Below, piece by piece: positions 49,743-58,916 of a DNA stretch of 64,000 nucleotides (its first letter is position 1; each line of letters starts with the position of its first letter). Both the position numbers and the translations under genes were made by a program. Below the pieces are notes generated by a model that was not told the origin of the DNA, did no database searches, and was given only the letters and a program-made list of their open reading frames with translations. The DNA comes from Bacteroidales bacterium (GTDB lineage: Bacteria > Bacteroidota > Bacteroidia > Bacteroidales > Muribaculaceae). The DNA lies in the NCBI GenBank assembly GCA_004557385.1, contig SFEA01000006.1:1-64000 (forward strand), given 5' to 3'.

Positions 49743-51680
49743 TTAAAAGTTTGTCATTGACTCAATTTCTCGAGCAAATTCGTCTGCAAAGGTAGTAATT
49801 TTTTTCGTACCTTCGTCACCTCCGCCCTGTTTTCTTACCGAAACTTCGTCATTTTGTGCTTCTTTTTCGCCAACAACTATCATATAAGGCACTCTTTTGA
49901 GTTCATTGTCGCGAATTTTCTTGCCAATTTTCTCATTTCGGTCGTCAACCGAAGCGCGGATGTCCTTCTCTGCCAGAATGTTCACCACCTTGTGGGCGTA
50001 GTCGTTATACTTCTCGCTGATAGGCAACACAACTGCTTGTTCGGGAGCCAGCCACAGCGGCAGTTTGCCTGCGGTGTGCTCAAGCAGCACAGCCACAAAA
50101 CGCTCGAGCGAGCCGAACGGAGCACGGTGAATCATCACCGGACGGTGCTTCTTGTTGTCGCTGCCGGTGTATTCGAGGTCGAAGCGCTCAGGCAGGTTGT
50201 AGTCGACCTGGATGGTACCCAACTGCCAACGGCGTCCGATGGCATCCTTCACCATAAAGTCGAGCTTCGGACCATAGAAAGCGGCTTCGCCTTGCACGGC
50301 GCGTGCCTTCAAGCCTTTTTCCTCGCAAGCCTCGATGATGGCTCGTTCAGCCTTTTCCCAGTTCTCGTCGGAGCCCACATATTTCTGCTTGTTGTTAGGG
50401 TCGCGCAGCGAAATCTGTGCCTCGTAGTTCTGGAAATTCAAAGCCTTGAAGATGTAGAAAATTATGTCCATCACCTTCAGGAACTCGTCCTTGAGCTGCT
50501 CGGGAGTGCAATAGAGGTGAGCATCGTCCTGCGTAAATCCACGCACGCGGGTCAGACCGTGAAGCTCACCGCTCTGCTCGTAGCGGTAAACGGTGCCGAA
50601 TTCGGCAAAGCGCAGAGGCAGGTCCTTATAAGAGCGCGGCGAAGTCTTATAGATTTCGCAGTGGTGAGGGCAGTTCATTGGCTTCAAGAAATATTCTTCG
50701 CCTTCCTCAGGGGTGTGAATAGGCTGGAACGAGTCCTTGCCATACTTAGCATAGTGGCCCGAAGTGACGTAGAGCTGCTTGTTGCCGATGTGCGGAGTGA
50801 TTACCTGCAAATAGCCGTAACGCTTTTGAATCTTGCGCAGGAATTGCTCGAGGCGGTCGCGCAAGGCAGCGCCCTTAGGCAACCACAATGGCAGACCGGC
50901 GCCCACGTTTTGCGAGAAAGCAAAGAGTTCCATCTCCTTGCCAATCTTGCGGTGGTCGCGCTTCTTGGCTTCTTCAAGCAGTTGCAGATACTCGTCGAGC
51001 ATCGATTTTTTCGGGAAAGTGATGGCATAGATGCGCAGCATTTGCTTGCGCTTTTCGTCGCCGCGCCAGTAAGCGCCGGCAAGCGACAATATCTTGATGG
51101 CCTTGATAGGAGCAGTGTTAGGCAAGTGCGGGCCACGGCACAGGTCGGTGAATGCGCCTTGTGTGTAGGTGGTGATGTGTCCGTCCTCAAGTTCGCTGAT
51201 AAGTTCGCACTTATAGGTCTCGCCACGGTCGCCGAACATCTTCAGCGCGTCGGCCTTGGCAATGTCGCGGCGCACCACTTCTTCCTTCTTGGCAACCAGC
51301 TCAGCCATCTTCTTCTCGATTTTCTCGAATTCAGCCGATGTAATCTGGTTGTCGCCCGGGTCGATGTCGTAGTAGAAACCGTTTTCAATAGCCGGACCGA
51401 TGCCGAATTGAACACCCTGATACAGCTCTTGAAGGGCTTCGGCAAGCAAGTGTGCCGATGTGTGCCAGAAAGCATGCTTGCCTTCAGGGTCTTCCCACTT
51501 GAACAGCTTAATCGCGCCATCGTTACAAATCGGGCGCGACAAGTCCCATTCTTCACCATTCAAAGTAGCAGCCAACACTTCTCGCGCCAGGCGAGGGCTG
51601 ATACTTTCAGCAATCTGCAACGGCGTGATGCCTTGCTCGAATTGCTTTACACTTCCATCTGGAAAAGTTATATTCATCAT
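49743..51680 (-). CDS. thrS: threonyl-tRNA synthetase
   Basis: From ATG-ATG at 51680/51677 the product is about 645 residues, starting MMNITFPDGSVKQFEQG (TGS domain). The editing domain has HTSAHLLAEAL (HxxxH), and the class II core has RYEQSGELHGLTRVRGFTQDDAH. A C-terminal anticodon domain follows. The frame is open to 51776, but a promoter lies inside that part, so the shorter form is chosen. It charges tRNA-Thr and leads the operon. Confidence 0.96.
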   Translation of the reverse strand: MMNITFPDGSVKQFEQGITPLQIAESISPRLAREVLAATLNGEEWDLSRPICNDGAIKLFKWEDPEGKHAFWHTSAHLLAEALQELYQGVQFGIGPAIENGFYYDIDPGDNQITSAEFEKIEKKMAELVAKKEEVVRRDIAKADALKMFGDRGETYKCELISELEDGHITTYTQGAFTDLCRGPHLPNTAPIKAIKILSLAGAYWRGDEKRKQMLRIYAITFPKKSMLDEYLQLLEEAKKRDHRKIGKEMELFAFSQNVGAGLPLWLPKGAALRDRLEQFLRKIQKRYGYLQVITPHIGNKQLYVTSGHYAKYGKDSFQPIHTPEEGEEYFLKPMNCPHHCEIYKTSPRSYKDLPLRFAEFGTVYRYEQSGELHGLTRVRGFTQDDAHLYCTPEQLKDEFLKVMDIIFYIFKALNFQNYEAQISLRDPNNKQKYVGSDENWEKAERAIIEACEEKGLKARAVQGEAAFYGPKLDFMVKDAIGRRWQLGTIQVDYNLPERFDLEYTGSDNKKHRPVMIHRAPFGSLERFVAVLLEHTAGKLPLWLAPEQAVVLPISEKYNDYAHKVVNILAEKDIRASVDDRNEKIGKKIRDNELKRVPYMIVVGEKEAQNDEVSVRKQGGGDEGTKKITTFADEFAREIESMTNF

Positions 51681-51742
51681 GTTTATAAAATAGTTTTTCG
51701 CCGAGTCATACAACAACACGGCATTACGTTTTAAATCGGACG

Positions 51743-51773
51743 CAAAATTAATAATCTTTTCACTAATAACAAG
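51743..51773 (-). promoter_or_regulatory. thrS operon promoter
   Basis: On the minus strand, CTTG (51770-51773), 19 bases, TAATTTTG (51743-51750). The leader is about 60 bases. Confidence 0.65.
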
Positions 51774-51856
51774 CACTTTGAGCCATTATTTTTTACAACA
51801 GCCCCAATCCACAAAATTTAGTGGAATATACAGTTTTCCACGAATTACAACCGGTT

Positions 51857-53422
51857 TCACTTCTTAGGAGTAAAATTCCCCTGTTTATCTATATAGCCCC
51901 ATTCTCCATTGAGTATAGCACTTGCCTGCCCATTGCTGAAAAAATCGGCAAAATCATACTTTAAATGGATAATCACTTTGCCGCTTTTATCAATATAGCC
52001 ATATTTGCCGTTGAGTTCAACTGCTGCCAAGCCCTCGCTGAAATTAAATGCATCATCATACTTTAACTGAATTACTTCTTTTCCGCTTTTGTCGATATAG
52101 CCCCATTTGCCACCAAATTCAACTCTTGCTAAGCCCTCGCTGAACCACCTGACATTATCATACTTTAACGGAATAACTTCTCTTCCGCTTTTGTCAATAT
52201 AGCCCCATTTGCCGTTAATCTCAACCGGCGCCAAGCCCTCGATGAATACATCAGCACTATCATACTTTAACGGAATAACTTCTCTTCCGCTTTTGTCGAT
52301 ATAGCCCCATTCCCCACTGAACTTAACCCTTGCCTGCCCATTGCTGAAAAAATAAGCATCATCATACTTTAACTGAATAACTTCTTTTCCGCTTTTGTCG
52401 ATATAGCCCCATTTGCCGTTGAGTTCAACTGCTGCCAACTCTTCGCTAAAACAATCGATAGAATCATACATTAAAGGAATAACTTCTTTTCCGCTTTTGT
52501 CGATATAGCCCAATTTGCCGTTAATCCCAACCGGCGCCAAGCCCTCGCTGAAAGAATCAGCAAAATCATATTTCGCAGGAATTACAACTGCGCCATCTTT
52601 TTTAAACCCATATAAATCATTCTCTTCATACAGCTGATATTTAGCATCATCTTCAGCAATGAGTTTTCGTTCTTCTTTGGCGCGGCGCTCTGCCTCTTCG
52701 GCTGCGACACGAGCATCGCGAATTTTGGCGAGGCTTACTTGCAGAAATTCACAATCGTCTTTCACCGCATACACCAATGAATAGCAGTCGTTCTCGTTGT
52801 CTGTGCTTACAAATGTAAGTTTGTGCGAACCTTTTTTCAGATATATCAGATTGTCGTCATTCGGCTGTGCTATAATCAACCGCTCTTTAAAGCGGAACAC
52901 ATAACACGGGATATCAGTTTCGATATGCACCTCACAACCTTCTTTAACTTCATCTTTCAATGCTTGCTGGTGAGGAGAAACAACGTTTGCAATCCTTTTA
53001 CGCACAAATTCTTCAAAAGTACACTCAAACAGGTCGTTCATCATCACAGTTGATACCTGATGCTGCCCTAATCCATTTTTAATGAAATATGGCAAACCTT
53101 CAATGTCGTCAAAGCCTTCAAAGGTCACATTCGGACTTACCGGCACAATGTGGCATTTCGAAATCAGGGCGCACTCTATCTCACGGCGCACCCAATCATC
53201 CTCATTCTTGCAGCGGTCAAGAGCATGAGGTGAAAGGACAAACAAAAACACTTTCGAACGATTGATTGCCATTTCGATGCGGCGGTCGAATACGCCATCT
53301 TTCAACTCATCAAAATCGAGGAAAACCTTATACCCTTTATTTTTAAGCGCCAATTGCATCTGACGGGCAAAATCTGCTCCGCCTACACGTCGGTAACTAA
53401 TAAATATGTCGTATTCTTCCAT
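51857..53422 (-). CDS. TIR domain protein with eight WG repeats
   Basis: Protein of 521 residues. The TIR domain (1 to about 145) opens with YDIFISYRRVGG. It has LSPHALDRCKNEDDWVRREIECAL, where Glu81 in WVRRE sits where NADase-type TIR domains carry the catalytic Glu. A middle region (about 150-255) contains a beta-rich part and a charged helix (AAEEAERRAKEERKLI). The rest is WG (KWG) repeats, one YGFKK plus seven GYIDK copies, spaced 34 residues apart. No signal peptide or membrane helix is seen. Bacterial TIR proteins often cleave NAD+ or signal in phage defence, with the repeats as sensor or scaffold; that role is inferred. A TATATTTG -7 box (53451-53458) is near. The neighbours are not defence genes. 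Confidence 0.88.
   Translation of the reverse strand: MEEYDIFISYRRVGGADFARQMQLALKNKGYKVFLDFDELKDGVFDRRIEMAINRSKVFLFVLSPHALDRCKNEDDWVRREIECALISKCHIVPVSPNVTFEGFDDIEGLPYFIKNGLGQHQVSTVMMNDLFECTFEEFVRKRIANVVSPHQQALKDEVKEGCEVHIETDIPCYVFRFKERLIIAQPNDDNLIYLKKGSHKLTFVSTDNENDCYSLVYAVKDDCEFLQVSLAKIRDARVAAEEAERRAKEERKLIAEDDAKYQLYEENDLYGFKKDGAVVIPAKYDFADSFSEGLAPVGINGKLGYIDKSGKEVIPLMYDSIDCFSEELAAVELNGKWGYIDKSGKEVIQLKYDDAYFFSNGQARVKFSGEWGYIDKSGREVIPLKYDSADVFIEGLAPVEINGKWGYIDKSGREVIPLKYDNVRWFSEGLARVEFGGKWGYIDKSGKEVIQLKYDDAFNFSEGLAAVELNGKYGYIDKSGKVIIHLKYDFADFFSNGQASAILNGEWGYIDKQGNFTPKK
51870..52650 (-). repeat. 102-bp tandem repeats encoding WG units
   Basis: Approximate limits. Seven near-identical copies of a 34-codon unit (GYIDKSGKEVI...KYD...FSEGLA...NGKW) with only scattered changes between copies, which points to recent duplication or gene conversion. 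Confidence 0.85.
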
Positions 53423-53450
53423 TTAGAAACGGTTATCATTAAAGGTTTCA

Positions 53451-53458
53451 CAAATATA
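53451..53458 (-). promoter_or_regulatory. -7 box (TATATTTG) of the TIR-WG gene
   Basis: Matches TAnnTTTG, 28 bases before the ATG; the -33 box is partial. Confidence 0.45.
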
Positions 53459-53544
53459 ACACTTATTCAGTGATAAACAGAAACATCACACCGAAAAATA
53501 ACACACTTTCCCCCGGCAGGCAAATCTTTGCACGAATGAAAATT

Positions 53545-55596
53545 TTACCGCGACATGCGCTTGAGCACGTTGTAGGAAGGCAGGATGCCCAATTCGCCGG
53601 CTTTGCTGAGGTCGGCAAGGCCTTTCTCCTTGTTGCCGAGGCGCAGATACACCAGTCCGCGGTTGTAGTAGGCTTCGCCAAAATCGGGTTTGATGGCGAT
53701 GGCTGATGTATAGGCGCTTATGGCAGCTGTGTTGTCCTGCATCATCATGTACACGTTGCCCTTGTCGAACATAGCATAGACGTTTTTGGGCGAATATTTC
53801 AGCGCGGCATCGAGGTCGGCAAGCATCTCGCCATAGAGCTCGGCTTCCTTGCCACGCGCAAGCATTGCCTGCTCCTTGATTCCGGTGTTAGCCTTGCCCG
53901 TAGACGCCACAGTAGGAGCAGTGCTGCCCACTTCGTCCATCTTATTAGCCACATATTTAGCATAGGCACGGGCAAAATAGGCGAGCGCAAACTGCTGACT
54001 CATGGCAATGGCTTTGTCGAGGTCGGCAATGGCAGCTTTGGGGTTGCGCACCATCAGCAGGTCCATAGCACGGGCAAAATAGTCGATTGAGCGAGGTTGC
54101 GAAGTAGCAATCAACCCATTGTAATATTCAATCGAGCCGAAGTGGCGGTTGATGTCGTCAGCGGTGAGGCGCGCATCGCTGTTGGTAATCACAAGCGTAA
54201 ACGGCAGCATGCGCGTTTCGTTCACGTCGGTGAGGTCCTTGATGTAGTTGGTGGTTTCGCGCAGCTTTTTGCTCACGTCGTAATACGACAGGAAGAACAT
54301 CGGTTCGGGGTCGATTTGATAATTATTGTCCTGAATTCTGCCACGAGTCTTGTTTTCGTATTTTGGAGTGATTTTGCTGTCGGTTTCAACGGTGAGCAAG
54401 GTGTTGAACTTGTTCATCACAGCCGATTCGCTTTCCACCTCGTCGTTGGCTTGTTGCTCGTCTTTGTCGGGATCGTATTCGGCAATCTTTTTCTTCTTGG
54501 CAGAGAGCGCACGCGAGCGGTTGTAGTCGCGCTCGCCGCCAGCCATGTCGCCCATGCGGCGCTTGCACTCGCTGCGGGCATATAGTCCGGCTTCGAAGTC
54601 GGGATATTTTTCAAGAACCACGTCGTAGTCGGCAATAGCCTTGTCGTACTGACCGGTTTTATAGTAGAGCAACGCACGGTTGTAACGCGCCATAAAGTTG
54701 TCGGGGGCACTGCCAAGCACATAAGTGAAGTCGCCAATAGCCTTGTCGTTTTCGCTCACCTCCACGTTGAGCAAGCCGCGGTTGAAGTGTGCAGTGACGT
54801 TTGTAGGTTCAAGCTCCAGGGCATAATCGTAGTCAGCCATCGCGCCAAAATAGTCCTCGAGCTTATATTTCATGAAGCCACGGTTGATGAAATAACCGGC
54901 GTAGTGCGGCTCAAGCTTGATGGCTTCGTTCATGTCGTTGAGCGCAGCCTGATAGTCGCCATCGTGACGCATGGCAATTTCCGAGCGTATGACATAGCTT
55001 GCCGGAATGTTTTTGTTGAGCGAGATGCACTTGTCCACGTCGCGACGTGCGCTGATGGTGTCGCCCTTGGCAAGCATCAACTGTGCGCGTGCCAAGTAGG
55101 CGCGGTCGTAGTTGGGATAAAGCTTCAGCAGGCGTTCGTAGGTGGCTGCCGAGGCATCGTATTCCTTCAGGTCCTCCTGGCAGATGGCTTTGTTGATGAG
55201 AAACACTTTTTCCTCCGGCAGATATTTCAAGCCCTTATCGTAGTCGCTAACCGCCTCACGATATTTATTCAGCGTCTGGCGGGCAATGCCGCGCACCTGA
55301 TAGGCATCCACAATGAACGGATTGATTTCGAGCGCTTTGTCGCAATCTTGCTCGGCACCCTGATAGTCGTCAAGGTTGATTTTTGCCACAGCACGATAGA
55401 AATAAGGCTCGGCAAGATACGGCTTTGCCTTGATTACCTGATTGAAATATTGAATCGACAGCACATAATCTTCAAAATACAAGGCGTTGCGACCAATGTT
55501 CAGCACCTGCTCGGTGTTGATTTGCGCACCGGCTTTGGCGGGCATGAGCATCAACAACAATATATATAATATGTATAGACTTCTACGGTTTGGCAT
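53545..55596 (-). CDS. secreted TPR-repeat protein
   Basis: Protein of 683 residues with a signal peptide (about 1-24). About ten TPR units follow in the first 370 residues (for example AYQVRGIARQTLNKYREAVSDYDKGL, YFINRGFMKYKLEDYFGAMADYDYAL). A charged insert without TPR (about 375-480) has KAKKKK-type and acidic stretches. More TPR units lie near the end (AYYNRGLVYLRLGNKEKGLADLSKAG). It is probably a periplasmic protein-binding scaffold. A TATCTTTG -7 box is at 55620-55627. Confidence 0.85.
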   Translation of the reverse strand: MPNRRSLYILYILLLMLMPAKAGAQINTEQVLNIGRNALYFEDYVLSIQYFNQVIKAKPYLAEPYFYRAVAKINLDDYQGAEQDCDKALEINPFIVDAYQVRGIARQTLNKYREAVSDYDKGLKYLPEEKVFLINKAICQEDLKEYDASAATYERLLKLYPNYDRAYLARAQLMLAKGDTISARRDVDKCISLNKNIPASYVIRSEIAMRHDGDYQAALNDMNEAIKLEPHYAGYFINRGFMKYKLEDYFGAMADYDYALELEPTNVTAHFNRGLLNVEVSENDKAIGDFTYVLGSAPDNFMARYNRALLYYKTGQYDKAIADYDVVLEKYPDFEAGLYARSECKRRMGDMAGGERDYNRSRALSAKKKKIAEYDPDKDEQQANDEVESESAVMNKFNTLLTVETDSKITPKYENKTRGRIQDNNYQIDPEPMFFLSYYDVSKKLRETTNYIKDLTDVNETRMLPFTLVITNSDARLTADDINRHFGSIEYYNGLIATSQPRSIDYFARAMDLLMVRNPKAAIADLDKAIAMSQQFALAYFARAYAKYVANKMDEVGSTAPTVASTGKANTGIKEQAMLARGKEAELYGEMLADLDAALKYSPKNVYAMFDKGNVYMMMQDNTAAISAYTSAIAIKPDFGEAYYNRGLVYLRLGNKEKGLADLSKAGELGILPSYNVLKRMSR

Positions 55597-55619
55597 CTCT
55601 CTTTTAATTATTTTATCTG

Positions 55620-55627
55620 CAAAGATA
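55620..55627 (-). promoter_or_regulatory. -7 box (TATCTTTG) of the TPR gene
   Basis: Matches TAnnTTTG, 23 bases before the ATG. A GTTG 18 bases further upstream is a possible -33 box. Confidence 0.5.
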
Positions 55628-55799
55628 TTGCATAAGCGCCACCCACAACGCCGTGCAAAGCACCCTTTAATAAAGTTTAACTACTTTATTCAACAAAAAC
55701 GGCACTTATCTACGCCATCGAGGCTTAAAATGTGCAAAAAAATAGCGAAATTTGAAACTTGAATTTACAAATCACTTTTTTACAACCTACCACCAAACA

Positions 55800-56660
55800 A
55801 TGAATAAGATTATAACCATCATAACGCTTTTGTGCCTGCTGTTTGTGCCAGCCGACTCATTTGCCAAGAAGAAGAAAAAGAAAAACAAGAAAACCACCGT
55901 TGAGCAGGTAGTCGTCACGCAGCCCGAGGTGAAAGAAGAAGCCAAGACGTTTGCGCTAAGCAATCCGGTGAAGCAGCTGTCGGGCGAATGGACCGTGAAA
56001 AAGCTGCGCAACAAAGCAGTGACCACAAGCGAACGTGCCTATCTGAACTTCGACGTCACCAACGCTCGCCTCTACGGCAGCAACGGTTGCAACGTGATTA
56101 ACGGCAAATTCACGCTCAACGGCGCAAACATCACGTTTGCCGACATAATCACCACCCACAACTCGTGCAGTAACAGCTCGGCAAGCCGAAACATCATAAA
56201 GGCGATAGCCGAAACCACCAATCTGACAATATCCGAAGAAAAAGGCATTGAATACCTGGTGCTGCGCAACAAAAGCAACCACGAGCTGCTGCGCCTGAAA
56301 CGCCACGACTTCACCTTTGCCAACGGCGCTTGGACCGTGAAAGAAATAGGAGGCGAACCAATGACGCAATGCCTGATGAAGCTGGTGATTGACACCGACC
56401 AGCTTAGCATTCACGGCGACACCGGATGCAACATTGTGAACGGAGTTATCACCATCGACAGCGACAAGCATCACGCCATTCAATTCGAGGGCCTGATTTC
56501 AACCCGCAAGATGTGCCGAAACATTGCCTACGAAACCGCTCTGCTGGTGGCGCTTGAGCAAACCGTGAGCGCACGCCTCAGCAGCGACTCGCTGCTGCAG
56601 CTGGTGGACAACAAGGGCAACGTGGTGGCTGTGCTCGAAAGGCTGGTGATTAGCAAATAA
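55800..56660 (+). CDS. secreted protein with two META (HslJ-like) domains
   Basis: From the ATG at 55800 the product is 286 residues; the frame is open 16 codons earlier without a signal peptide. It has a signal peptide (1-21), a Lys-rich stretch (KKKKKKNKK), then two META units: LSGEWTVKKL...YGSNGCNVINGKF and NGAWTVKEIGG...IHGDTGCNIVNGV. Each has the (S/D)xGCN(x)(I/V)NG core of the family. META proteins are linked to envelope stress and heat-shock in enterobacteria; the role here is unknown. Confidence 0.85.
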   Translation: MNKIITIITLLCLLFVPADSFAKKKKKKNKKTTVEQVVVTQPEVKEEAKTFALSNPVKQLSGEWTVKKLRNKAVTTSERAYLNFDVTNARLYGSNGCNVINGKFTLNGANITFADIITTHNSCSNSSASRNIIKAIAETTNLTISEEKGIEYLVLRNKSNHELLRLKRHDFTFANGAWTVKEIGGEPMTQCLMKLVIDTDQLSIHGDTGCNIVNGVITIDSDKHHAIQFEGLISTRKMCRNIAYETALLVALEQTVSARLSSDSLLQLVDNKGNVVAVLERLVISK

Positions 56661-56722
56661 AGCCCATCATTCTCTCCCACCCCCCTCTCCTTCTAATAAC
56701 CCTGAAAAATTTCATATACACT

Positions 56723-58003
56723 ATGGCAGAAAACAAAATTTCAAGTCTTTGGAACTGGTTTAAATCGTCCGACGACACAAAGTGCACTACTCTCAACTCG
56801 CTTCCGCTTTCAATCGACCTCGAAAAACAAATAGGCGAACAAATCTATAATGCCTTGCAAGGCGAAATTGTTGAAGATGTGCTTCGCGAAATAAAAACAG
56901 GTTCGAGCAGCGACGCCTACTGGCGCAGCAACATGGAAGGCCACAGCCTGAAAGTTGAAAAAGCTCTTTTGCCCGACTTCTATCATCTGTGCCACGAAGT
57001 GAAGCAGAAACTCGGCTTCGACGAACCGGTGGATTTCTATATCACAGGCGACTCCACAGTGAACGCCTTCTCGGTGGCTGCCGAAGACGAAGGCGAGCAC
57101 CACATAGTAAACATCAATTCGGCATTGTTCAACCTCATGACCGACGACGAACTGAAGTTTGTGGTGGCTCACGAATTAGGACACCTCATCAACAAGGACA
57201 CCGCCCTTGCACGCCTAATCAACTTCGTGTTTCCACCCGACGCCAACACGCCCGTAACACTGCAATACAAAATACGCCTGCACCAACAGCTCGCCGAACT
57301 GGTTGCCGACCGCTACGGATATATGGCTGTTGAAAACATCGACGTTTGCGTCACCGCATTCTTCAAGATGGCTTCGGGACTCGACCTCGCCCGCATGAAC
57401 GTGAGCATCGACGCCCTGCTCGACGACAACCGCCGCCGATTGGAGTATTTCCTCAACGACAAAGGCATGAGCCGCGACTCACACCCGGTGAATCCAATCA
57501 GAGTGCAGGCTCTCAACATCTTTGCAAATGCCCAATCGAAGGAGGAATTGGACAATGGCATGGACGAACTTATTTGCATTCTGCTGAAAGTGGGCGATAG
57601 CGAGCTCGACGAATACACCGCCAAATTCATTGCCACCGCCGGACTGATTGTTGCCAACAGCGACGACGAAATTTCAAAAGAGGAAGTCGACCAGATAATA
57701 TCAAGCCTGGCGTCGCTGAAAATATTCCCGCGAAAATATCTCGAGGAAATTGCCGAAGCGAATGTCACAGAAATCTTTGGCGAAGCGGTGAACAACCTTA
57801 TGCGCATCAATCCCGGCATGCGCGACGGCATGCTGCAATATATGATTACGATTGTCCTCTCCGATAAAATCATCGCCAAAAACGAGGTGGAACTGCTCTA
57901 CCGCTTTGGCAACGACATCGGCTTTAGCAGAATTGAAGTGGCTAACGCCATTGCGCAATCAATACAGCGCAACTACGTGCCCAGCCTCGACGCCATCTGC
58001 TAA
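56723..58003 (+). CDS. M48-type metalloprotease fused to a TerB-like domain
   Basis: Protein of 426 residues without a signal peptide or membrane helix. The zinc motif is VVAHELGHLINKD (HExxH) near residues 152-156, and the third ligand Glu is probably in the helix with LVADRYGYMAVE. The last 130 residues (KFIATAGLIVANSDDEISKEEVDQII...LSDKIIAKNEVELLYRFGNDIGF) resemble a TerB-like helical domain. This is unusual because most M48 proteins are membrane-bound. The combination suggests a regulated cytoplasmic protease; the substrate is unknown. Confidence 0.82.
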   Translation: MAENKISSLWNWFKSSDDTKCTTLNSLPLSIDLEKQIGEQIYNALQGEIVEDVLREIKTGSSSDAYWRSNMEGHSLKVEKALLPDFYHLCHEVKQKLGFDEPVDFYITGDSTVNAFSVAAEDEGEHHIVNINSALFNLMTDDELKFVVAHELGHLINKDTALARLINFVFPPDANTPVTLQYKIRLHQQLAELVADRYGYMAVENIDVCVTAFFKMASGLDLARMNVSIDALLDDNRRRLEYFLNDKGMSRDSHPVNPIRVQALNIFANAQSKEELDNGMDELICILLKVGDSELDEYTAKFIATAGLIVANSDDEISKEEVDQIISSLASLKIFPRKYLEEIAEANVTEIFGEAVNNLMRINPGMRDGMLQYMITIVLSDKIIAKNEVELLYRFGNDIGFSRIEVANAIAQSIQRNYVPSLDAIC

Positions 58004-58048
58004 AGGCATTTGCTCAGCATCGCATACTTATTTCCCCCACAATACAAA

Positions 58049-58090
58049 AAGGTGCATCACAACTATATGATACACCTTTCTTTTTTTTAC
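58049..58090 (+). terminator. terminator of the M48-TerB gene
   Basis: Stem AAGGTG-ATC/GAT-CACCTT (58049-58058 with 58069-58078, one mismatch), then TC and a T-run. Confidence 0.75.
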
Positions 58091-58174
58091 TAACTTTATT
58101 TACCTTTGGCAGCCATCCTGCCTTGCAAGGCATAAGCACTCGCTGCAGAATGGGTTTTATTTCATCTGTAGAAA

Positions 58175-58717
58175 TCAGATGTCTTCACCATCAATTCCAT
58201 CGAGCGACGACAGCTCATCGTCGTTGTAGCCTTGGTCGCCGTAGAACTCCTCGTCGATGTCGGAATACTGCGCTTCTGCCTTATCAACACTCTTGTCGAA
58301 AGTGTCGATGTCCATCAACTGCACCGGAGCCTTGCCCTCTTTGCGCTGGCATAGCGGGTCGTGAAGCACCTTGCCGGTGATAATCTCTTTCATTTCCATG
58401 AAAAATGCACGGCCTGTAACATAGTCGAAAACGAACATCAACTTTTGGCCAGCGTCTTCTATGAGCTCGCTCAGCGGAGTGTCTTCCATCAGATAGACTT
58501 CCTCGTCGCTGTCGGTATCCATTTCCATCAACGTGACTTCTTCGCGCCTTGTCCAATCGTCATCACAAATAAAGAATGAATCGAGCTGGCTCTTGTCGTA
58601 GCCAACAGCGTCCATAATGGCATTTCTCAATCTCATAAAAGTGTCGTCAGAATCAATTAAAATTTCCAACTTGAAGTTTTCTACTTCATCCGAAACAATA
58701 CGAAATTTGTATAGCAT
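58175..58717 (-). CDS. pRiA4b ORF-3-like (TnpR-passenger-type) acidic protein
   Basis: Protein of 180 residues. The segment YKFRIVSDEVENFKLEILIDSDDTFMRLRNAIMDAVGYDKSQLDSFFI resembles the pRiA4b ORF-3-like fold, found on some plasmids and transposons but also as a plain chromosomal gene in Bacteroidales. The C-terminus is strongly acidic (EEFYGDQGYNDDELSSLDGIDGED). No transposase or inverted repeat is nearby, so I do not call it mobile. Function unknown. Confidence 0.65.
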   Translation of the reverse strand: MLYKFRIVSDEVENFKLEILIDSDDTFMRLRNAIMDAVGYDKSQLDSFFICDDDWTRREEVTLMEMDTDSDEEVYLMEDTPLSELIEDAGQKLMFVFDYVTGRAFFMEMKEIITGKVLHDPLCQRKEGKAPVQLMDIDTFDKSVDKAEAQYSDIDEEFYGDQGYNDDELSSLDGIDGEDI

Positions 58718-58850
58718 AAATCTTTTATTGTGTTATCTAAATTGTACTGCGAAATTAATAACAAAAACTGAATTCATACTATATTTTTTCAATTATTTTT
58801 CCACTATTTTTGTCGCAAACAACAAAAGCCCATTATTGGGCAAAAAGCAT

Positions 58851-58893
58851 AAAAAAAATTTCGCTCATACGCAAATATGAGCGAAATTTTTTT
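58851..58893 (-). terminator. spt terminator, perfect 14-bp stem
   Basis: AAATTTCGCTCATA pairs perfectly with TATGAGCGAAATTT (58856-58869 with 58876-58889), with a 6-base loop. There is an A/T-run on each side, so it can act in both directions; it lies 27 bases past the spt stop. Confidence 0.85.
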
Positions 58894-58916
58894 ATCGATA
58901 AATCAATAAATAAATC

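Noticed and set aside
49854..51734. A 626-residue plus-strand frame opposite thrS
   Set aside because: Antisense shadow; thrS is complete with all motifs on the other strand.
49743..51776. Longer thrS starting at 51776
   Set aside because: The consensus promoter lies inside the extension; the ATG pair at 51680/51677 matches the TGS start.
58175..58717. Mobile element, from the pRiA4b ORF-3 / TnpR-passenger-like protein
   Set aside because: No transposase, inverted repeats or target duplication nearby; such genes are common single chromosomal genes in Bacteroidales.
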